A DNA stretch of 64,000 nucleotides, from assembly GCA_963675575.1 (NCBI GenBank), contig OY776378.1, positions 2,852,001 to 2,916,000 of the forward strand. The letters are read 5' to 3'. The translations under genes and the position numbers were made by a program. The DNA is from JAGLOK01 sp963675575 (GTDB lineage Bacteria; Bacillota; Clostridia; Christensenellales; UMGS416). Under the pieces are notes generated by a model. The model worked only from the letters and a program-made list of their open reading frames with translations, was not told the origin of the DNA and did no database searches. This document shows, piece by piece, positions 59,249-64,000 of the stretch (positions within the stretch are counted from its first letter, which is position 1; the number at the start of each line of letters is the position of its first letter).

Positions 59249-59413
59249 TTAAAAATCTATTTTTGCCGATAGTTCCAATTCATCGCTGTAAAGATGCATT
59301 TTTGCTCGTTTCAGTCTCCTTACAAGCAGCACCACAACAAGCACCAGCGCAATAAACAAAAGAGCCAATGTGGCAATAACTGTATAAAACAAAATTGGAT
59401 TGTCGATAGACAC
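59249..59413 (-). CDS. 54-residue single-span membrane peptide
   Basis: A small protein with an outer nine-residue start, one long membrane helix (about 9-31, TVIATLALLFIALVLVVVLL), a basic patch RRLKRAK, and a short cytosolic tail ending ELELSAKIDF. The GTG start shares its G with the TAG stop of the leucine-rich-repeat gene (TAGTG), and AGGAGA lies six bases ahead, so translation is coupled. I do not recognise a family. It may act with the repeat protein, or as a membrane regulator. Confidence 0.6.
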   Translation of the reverse strand: MSIDNPILFYTVIATLALLFIALVLVVVLLVRRLKRAKMHLYSDELELSAKIDF

Positions 59414-61017
59414 TATCTTCTCCTATTAATCAATATATGCGCTATGATTGCAGATATAATTATTATAACTCCCAAAAGCAATATATACAAAAGGTATTTT
59501 GTATTAATTCCCTTTTGTGAAACGGGTGTATTGGTCGGGGAAATCTCGGGAATTTGCGTAGTTTCCAAAGCTGTTTCAAGCTGAGTTGGAGTTATTGCCT
59601 GCACCACTTGTATGTCCTCTAAAACATTGCTGTATTTTATGTATTTGGGTGGCCACGCTTGATCTTTTAGCACAAGGCAAACAAGATAATCGATGCTTCC
59701 AATAGGCGGATTCTCATATGTTACGACAAGCGTTGGGTTTTCGCCCCCGGAAAAGGCTGTTTCCCCTACAATTTGAAGTTCCCCGTTTTGAATAGCGAAC
59801 AGCTTTATCGCGTGGTAGCTGAGGTCTGTGCCCAAGCGCTCAAGTTCGACTTGGTCAATCGAGCAATTTATAATAACGCTTTGTGTGTCGGCTGAAATGA
59901 CTTCCGCCTGAAGCATCGCTTTTTTTTGAGTGCCTCCATCGTTACGATAATCGTCCAACACCTCAATATTAGTAGCATCATTCAAATCAAGATAGTTTAA
60001 ATCAAAGCTTATCTGATATGAATATGGTATTTCAAAGTTTGTAAACATATGCAGGTCCGCTAAATTATTTGACGCGAAGGAAGCTCTTTTAATATTCTTC
60101 AAGTCTGATAAATTTATCGGCACAACCTCTATGATGTTTTGTCCACACATCAGAACTTCAAGGTTTCTCATCTGCGTTACAGCGGCGGGTAAAACAGTGA
60201 AATAGTTGTCGGTAAAAACCAGCTGTTCAAGCTTTGTCAAATTCGCAAAACTTTGCGGCATGGATGATACGAAGTTTCCTGAAAAATCCAAACGTATAAG
60301 CGGAAGGCTGCCCAAATATTCGGGAAGCACGGATATATTATTATTTGCAAAATAAAGATAAGCAAGATTATTCATCTGAGATAACTCCGGTAAATTCTTC
60401 ATCCCGCATCCGTTCATAATCAATAGCTCAATATTAGTTAAGCTCTCCACAAAGCTAAAATCAATAATCTTTGCTCCTGATATATCAAGCCTGTTCAGAG
60501 TATTTTTCACTGATGAAAAATCGGGAACCTCTTCCAACGCCAAATCGCCCATATACAGCCGCTTGAGCTCAGGCATATCAATGAACCCTGTAGGAATTTT
60601 TTTTATTTCGTTATTGCTGATGTCAAGATGCTCAAGGGAAACAAGTTTTGTTTTTTCATCGGGCAGTTCTTTAAGCCAATTATAATCAATGTACAAAGAT
60701 TTAAGATTTTCAAGCTGTAAAATGGGAGAGATATCGACTATGTTGTTAAAAGACAAAATCAACTCTTCTACATTGACTGCATATTCCAAACCAACAAGGC
60801 TTGTGATTTCTTGATATGATAAATCGAGTTTTCCCTCAAACTTTTGCATATCTTCTATAGTTATAGTTTCTTTTCCCGTGATTTTCGTAATCGCATTTTT
60901 AAAATTGGCGCATTCAAAAAAAACCTCTGAATCCGCAAACACAGATTGCACAAAGATTAGATTTGCACTCAATAAAACAAGAGTTATTAATGAAAAGATT
61001 TTTATTATTTTCAACAC
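59413..61017 (-). CDS. Membrane-anchored leucine-rich repeat protein
   Basis: A 534-residue surface protein. A signal peptide (LITLVLLSANLIFVQSVFA) comes first, then leucine-rich repeats over about residues 60-330, of the LEHLDISNNEIKKIP type with 22-23 residue spacing, followed by a beta-sandwich-like part and a Thr/Pro linker. One membrane helix near the C-terminus (YILLLGVIIIISAIIAHIL) and a basic NRRR end anchor it, with no LPXTG. The start is TTG near 61017. It lies five bases after trkH and is coupled to a 54-residue membrane peptide. The role, perhaps adhesion or sensing, is unknown. Confidence 0.82.
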   Translation of the reverse strand: MLKIIKIFSLITLVLLSANLIFVQSVFADSEVFFECANFKNAITKITGKETITIEDMQKFEGKLDLSYQEITSLVGLEYAVNVEELILSFNNIVDISPILQLENLKSLYIDYNWLKELPDEKTKLVSLEHLDISNNEIKKIPTGFIDMPELKRLYMGDLALEEVPDFSSVKNTLNRLDISGAKIIDFSFVESLTNIELLIMNGCGMKNLPELSQMNNLAYLYFANNNISVLPEYLGSLPLIRLDFSGNFVSSMPQSFANLTKLEQLVFTDNYFTVLPAAVTQMRNLEVLMCGQNIIEVVPINLSDLKNIKRASFASNNLADLHMFTNFEIPYSYQISFDLNYLDLNDATNIEVLDDYRNDGGTQKKAMLQAEVISADTQSVIINCSIDQVELERLGTDLSYHAIKLFAIQNGELQIVGETAFSGGENPTLVVTYENPPIGSIDYLVCLVLKDQAWPPKYIKYSNVLEDIQVVQAITPTQLETALETTQIPEISPTNTPVSQKGINTKYLLYILLLGVIIIISAIIAHILINRRR

Positions 61018-61022
61018 TTCGC

Positions 61023-62387
61023 CTACCCAACCATAATTTTCCCTTCCGGATATTTATATTTAACTTTTGAGCGGTTATATCTTCGAGAAAAAGCCAAAGC
61101 CAAAGTCAACGGTCCCACTCGCCCTGCAAACATGGTAATTATCATAAATATTTTTGACGTTTCAGAAAGAGACGGCGTTATCCCAGAGGATAGACCCACC
61201 GTTGCAAACGCGGATACCGATTCAAACATTAGGTTGTCAAATGTCGCAAGCCCGGTTTCGTTTCCCAGCTCCGCCACCGAAAGAATCATTCCAAAAGCAA
61301 AAACGATAACAAGGCCAATAACCGTAATGGTTACTGCCCGGTAAGCCGTTCCCATTATTAGTTGCCTGTCAAAAATAGTTATTTCATGCCGGCCTTTTAA
61401 AACAGTGATTACAATCAAAAGCACAACGGCGAAAGTGGTTGTCTTTATTCCCCCGCCTGTTCCCGCGGGAGATGCTCCGATAAACATCAAAATGGATGTC
61501 ATAAATTTGCTTGGCAAAGTAAGGCTGTTTTGATCAATTGTATTGAACCCCGCGGTTCTCGCTGTAACCGATTGAAACATTGATGCCGTCATTTTTTCAA
61601 AGAAATTCAAATCGCCCGATCCCAATGTCTTTTCGTTTGAAAATTCTAATATTAAGAAGAATACAAATCCTATAAGGAGCAATATCGCAGTCATTGCAAG
61701 TACCACTTTTGAATGCAGCGAAAGATTTTTAAAATTCTTCTTTGCGCCAATATCTAAAAGAACGGTAAACCCTAGACCTCCTACCACAATCAACATCATA
61801 AGCGTGATATTAATCAGAAAATCACCGCTGTATGCCGTAAAGGATGTGTAGTTGCCCATCACATCAAAACCAGCGTTACAAAAAGCCGACACTGAGTGAA
61901 ATATGCTTTTATATAATCCTTCTGCGAAACCAAACTCGGGAATAAATTTTATTGAAAAAAGCATTACTCCGATAAGCTCAAAAGAAAAGGTCAGAAACAA
62001 AATTTTGCGGATAAGAGATACAAGCCCCTGAAGTGAAAATTCATTGAGCGCTTCTTGTAAAACAAGACGCTCACGCAACCCTACCCGCCTGCCCATAAGC
62101 ATTAAAATAAGTGTTGCCATCGTCATGAAGCCAAGGCCTCCGAACTGTATAAGAACAAGTATTACTACCTGTCCGAACGTGGACCATCCCGTCGCGGTAT
62201 CTCGAACTATAAGCCCCGTCACGCATACAGCGGACGTCGCCGTAAAGAGCGAATCCGTTATTGTAGCGCGCTCCGCTCCGGGAGCCGCCGACATAGGAAG
62301 CGACAAAAGTATGGCTCCAACTATTATAATCGCCGCAAAGCCGATAACCAAGATTTGCGGCGGATCCAATTTTATTCTGGTATTCAT
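61023..62387 (-). CDS. TrkH/KtrB family potassium uptake membrane subunit
   Basis: A 454-residue membrane protein with the pattern of the TrkH/KtrB superfamily: an N-terminal helix with DPPQILVIGFAAIIIVGAIL, and four pore segments with selectivity-filter Gly residues: SAVCVTGLIV, SAFCNAGFD, TARTAGFN and SAFATVGLS. LPMSAAPGAERATITDSLFT is typical of KtrB/Ktr. No regulatory TrkA/KtrA gene is adjacent in this window, so the RCK partner must lie elsewhere. Its position downstream of rnr may be a shared transcript: the gap is 37 bases. Confidence 0.9.
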   Translation of the reverse strand: MNTRIKLDPPQILVIGFAAIIIVGAILLSLPMSAAPGAERATITDSLFTATSAVCVTGLIVRDTATGWSTFGQVVILVLIQFGGLGFMTMATLILMLMGRRVGLRERLVLQEALNEFSLQGLVSLIRKILFLTFSFELIGVMLFSIKFIPEFGFAEGLYKSIFHSVSAFCNAGFDVMGNYTSFTAYSGDFLINITLMMLIVVGGLGFTVLLDIGAKKNFKNLSLHSKVVLAMTAILLLIGFVFFLILEFSNEKTLGSGDLNFFEKMTASMFQSVTARTAGFNTIDQNSLTLPSKFMTSILMFIGASPAGTGGGIKTTTFAVVLLIVITVLKGRHEITIFDRQLIMGTAYRAVTITVIGLVIVFAFGMILSVAELGNETGLATFDNLMFESVSAFATVGLSSGITPSLSETSKIFMIITMFAGRVGPLTLALAFSRRYNRSKVKYKYPEGKIMVG

Positions 62388-62424
62388 AAATTATATTCTA
62401 TCATAATTTATCTATTTGTGCATA

Positions 62425-64000
62425 TCATTCTTGCGCCAATTCAAAATCAATATTTCGCATAGCAATATCCGCTTTTATGCACCTGACTTTTATATGCTGT
62501 CCCAACTTATATACATTGCCGCGCCTTTGTCCGCGAAGCAAATATCCCTGCTCTTCAAACACGTAATAATCATCGTCCAGCGAGGTCATTCTTATAAGGC
62601 CTTCAACGGTATTTGGCAGCTCAGCGAAAATCCCAAAATCCGTAACTCCGGAAATCACAGCGTCAAATTCCTCACCAATGTGGTGCGACATATATTCAGT
62701 CATCTTAAGGTCGTCAACCTCGCGTTCGGCAAGCATGGCCTGGCGTTCCTTATCAGAGCAATGCTTTGCAATCTCGGCGGATTTTTGGCTATATAGTTTT
62801 ATATATCCCTCTGTAATCTTCCCATCTATGATACCTTTTAAGATACGATGGACTATCAAATCCGGATAACGGCGTATGGGAGAGGTGAAATGTGTGTAGC
62901 AATCCGAAGCCAATCCAAAGTGTCCGATATTGTTGCTGGAATACACTGCTTTTTGCATTGTTCTGAGCATTATCATGTTCAAGACATTTTCCTCTGGCGT
63001 GTCGTTTGCGGCGTCCAATATCTCCTGCAGCTGCTTTGTTTGTATTTCATCGCTGGAACCTTTGATATGATATCCCAAGTTGTGCGAAAAACGCAAAAAC
63101 TCTTTTAATTTTTCAGGCGTAGGCTGGGCATGCACGCGGTATATAAAAGGCAGCTCCATATAAGATACATGGCTTGCGACCGTTTCATTTGCGCACAGCA
63201 TAAACTCTTCTATCATTTTATGTGAAATGCCCCTTTTGCGCGAAGATATGTTCACCGGTATGCCGTTTTTATCCACCTCTATATGGGCTTCATCAATGTC
63301 CAGCTCCAGAGAGCCGCGCCTATAACGCTTGGCTGTTAATATCTCCGACAAATTTTTCATGTCAAACAATTCATCGTATATGTTTTTTCTCTTTTGAATA
63401 AAATTTTTATCGCCGTCAAATATCTCGTTTACCTCATCGTAGGTAAGACGGGCCACACTTTTGATATATGACTTTTGAATATCGTATGAAACCACTTTGC
63501 CGCGGGGAGTAATCTCCGCAAAGCAGCTCATAGTGAGACGCAAAACCCCTTCGCTTAACGAGCATATTCCGTTTGATATATTTTCGGGAAGCATGGGTAT
63601 AACTCTGTCTACAAAATACACGGAGGTTGCTCTTTCGTATGCTTCGCTGTCCAAATCCGTTCCCGGCTTTACGTAGTTTGAAACATCAGCGATGTGTACA
63701 CCCAAAATGTAGTTTCCATCGTCAGTTCTTGAAATTGATACCGCGTCGTCCAAATCTTTTGCGTCCGCGCCGTCAATGGTAAAAACATTCCTGTCCGTTA
63801 AGTCCAGCCTGTCCTTTAAATCGGCATTACTGATTGCTCCAACCTGCTCGGCTTGTTTAAGTGTTTTTTCGTCAAACTCTGTTTTAATTCCTTTTTCTTT
63901 TATTATGCAAAGGATGTCCACTCCGATATCATCGGAGCTGCCCAAAACTTCTGTTATCTCCCCTAAAGGGTTTCTGCCCCTTGCGGCTTCCCATTTTACT
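62425..64000 (-). CDS. rnr: Ribonuclease R (partial, runs off the right edge)
   Basis: At least 525 residues are inside the window; the frame stays open to the last base, reading VKWEAARGRNPLGEITEVLG at its visible start, so the N-terminal cold-shock-like domain is missing. The RNB domain is complete: FTIDGADAKDLDDAVS (metal-binding Asp cluster), GVHIADVSNYVKPGT, and HFTSPIRRYPDLIVHR. An S1 domain ends the protein (IGEEFDAVISGVTDFGIFAE...). The lack of a Lys-rich tail is a minor difference from E. coli RNase R. It degrades structured RNA 3' to 5'. Confidence 0.94.
   Translation of the reverse strand, partial: VKWEAARGRNPLGEITEVLGSSDDIGVDILCIIKEKGIKTEFDEKTLKQAEQVGAISNADLKDRLDLTDRNVFTIDGADAKDLDDAVSISRTDDGNYILGVHIADVSNYVKPGTDLDSEAYERATSVYFVDRVIPMLPENISNGICSLSEGVLRLTMSCFAEITPRGKVVSYDIQKSYIKSVARLTYDEVNEIFDGDKNFIQKRKNIYDELFDMKNLSEILTAKRYRRGSLELDIDEAHIEVDKNGIPVNISSRKRGISHKMIEEFMLCANETVASHVSYMELPFIYRVHAQPTPEKLKEFLRFSHNLGYHIKGSSDEIQTKQLQEILDAANDTPEENVLNMIMLRTMQKAVYSSNNIGHFGLASDCYTHFTSPIRRYPDLIVHRILKGIIDGKITEGYIKLYSQKSAEIAKHCSDKERQAMLAEREVDDLKMTEYMSHHIGEEFDAVISGVTDFGIFAELPNTVEGLIRMTSLDDDYYVFEEQGYLLRGQRRGNVYKLGQHIKVRCIKADIAMRNIDFELAQE

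Noticed and set aside
1..64000. CRISPR array, insertion sequence or prophage
   Set aside because: No regularly spaced direct repeats, cas genes, transposase or phage structural genes were found on reading both strands.

Overview
The window looks like chromosomal DNA from a low-GC, anaerobic Gram-positive bacterium of the class Clostridia. The signs are strong GGAGG-type ribosome binding sites with frequent TTG and GTG starts, rubredoxin and ferredoxin-type proteins, lipoproteins with Bacillota-style lipoboxes, BlaI/M56, VanW and DUF6034 families, and the tilS-hpt-ftsH gene order. I see no phage genes, transposase, CRISPR array or rRNA. A partial alpha/beta hydrolase is cut at the left edge and a partial ribonuclease R at the right edge.
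1-8.4 kb: a TetR repressor with a visible operator controls a heterodimeric ABC exporter. After an AT-rich endonuclease/phosphatase-family gene comes an apparently leaderless operon: a 46-residue CXXC protein, two NapH-like polyferredoxin membrane proteins and a small anchored protein. 8.4-16 kb: a sodium/solute symporter with a 56-residue partner gene behind a promoter and an intrinsic attenuator; then, divergently, CcdA, a TlpA-like lipoprotein and an MsrA-MsrB lipoprotein, which together look like an extracytoplasmic methionine sulfoxide repair system; then rubredoxin, ZIP transporter, MBL-rhodanese and corrinoid adenosyltransferase. 16-25.3 kb: a YtrA-type GntR/ABC operon, typA, a U32 protein, a TagD-like/LicD pair, and two tandem gene pairs (CDP-alcohol phosphatidyltransferases, zinc phospholipase C-like proteins).
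25.3-38.4 kb: a BlaI/M56 regulatory pair whose natural C-terminal extension (DUF6034) is cut off by one in-frame stop codon; a five-gene minus-strand run (alpha/alpha toroid protein, two GNATs, lipoprotein, Nudix); a TIM-barrel protein; an Mbeg1-like hydrolase; a DbpA-type RNA helicase with a long leader; a CoA-disulfide reductase-like flavoprotein with a paired inverted-repeat operator; a possible structured RNA; and tRNA-Arg(ACG). 38.4-53.4 kb: tilS, hpt, ftsH, a hotdog thioesterase, three tandem VanW-family genes (the third frameshifted at an A9 run and lacking the family's GGGICQ motif), PRPP synthetase, a calcium-type P-ATPase and aspartate semialdehyde dehydrogenase. 53.4-64 kb: zinc-ribbon protein, Ogt, ExoIII, then a minus-strand run of rnr, trkH, a leucine-rich-repeat surface protein, a coupled 54-residue membrane peptide, and an SbcD/SbcC-like pair whose nuclease subunit has lost several metal-binding residues.
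Most novel for follow-up: the small-CXXC/polyferredoxin operon, the symporter leader RNA, the split M56-DUF6034 gene, the decaying VanW copy and the degenerate SbcD-like protein. All assignments come from reading motifs; no database search was run.
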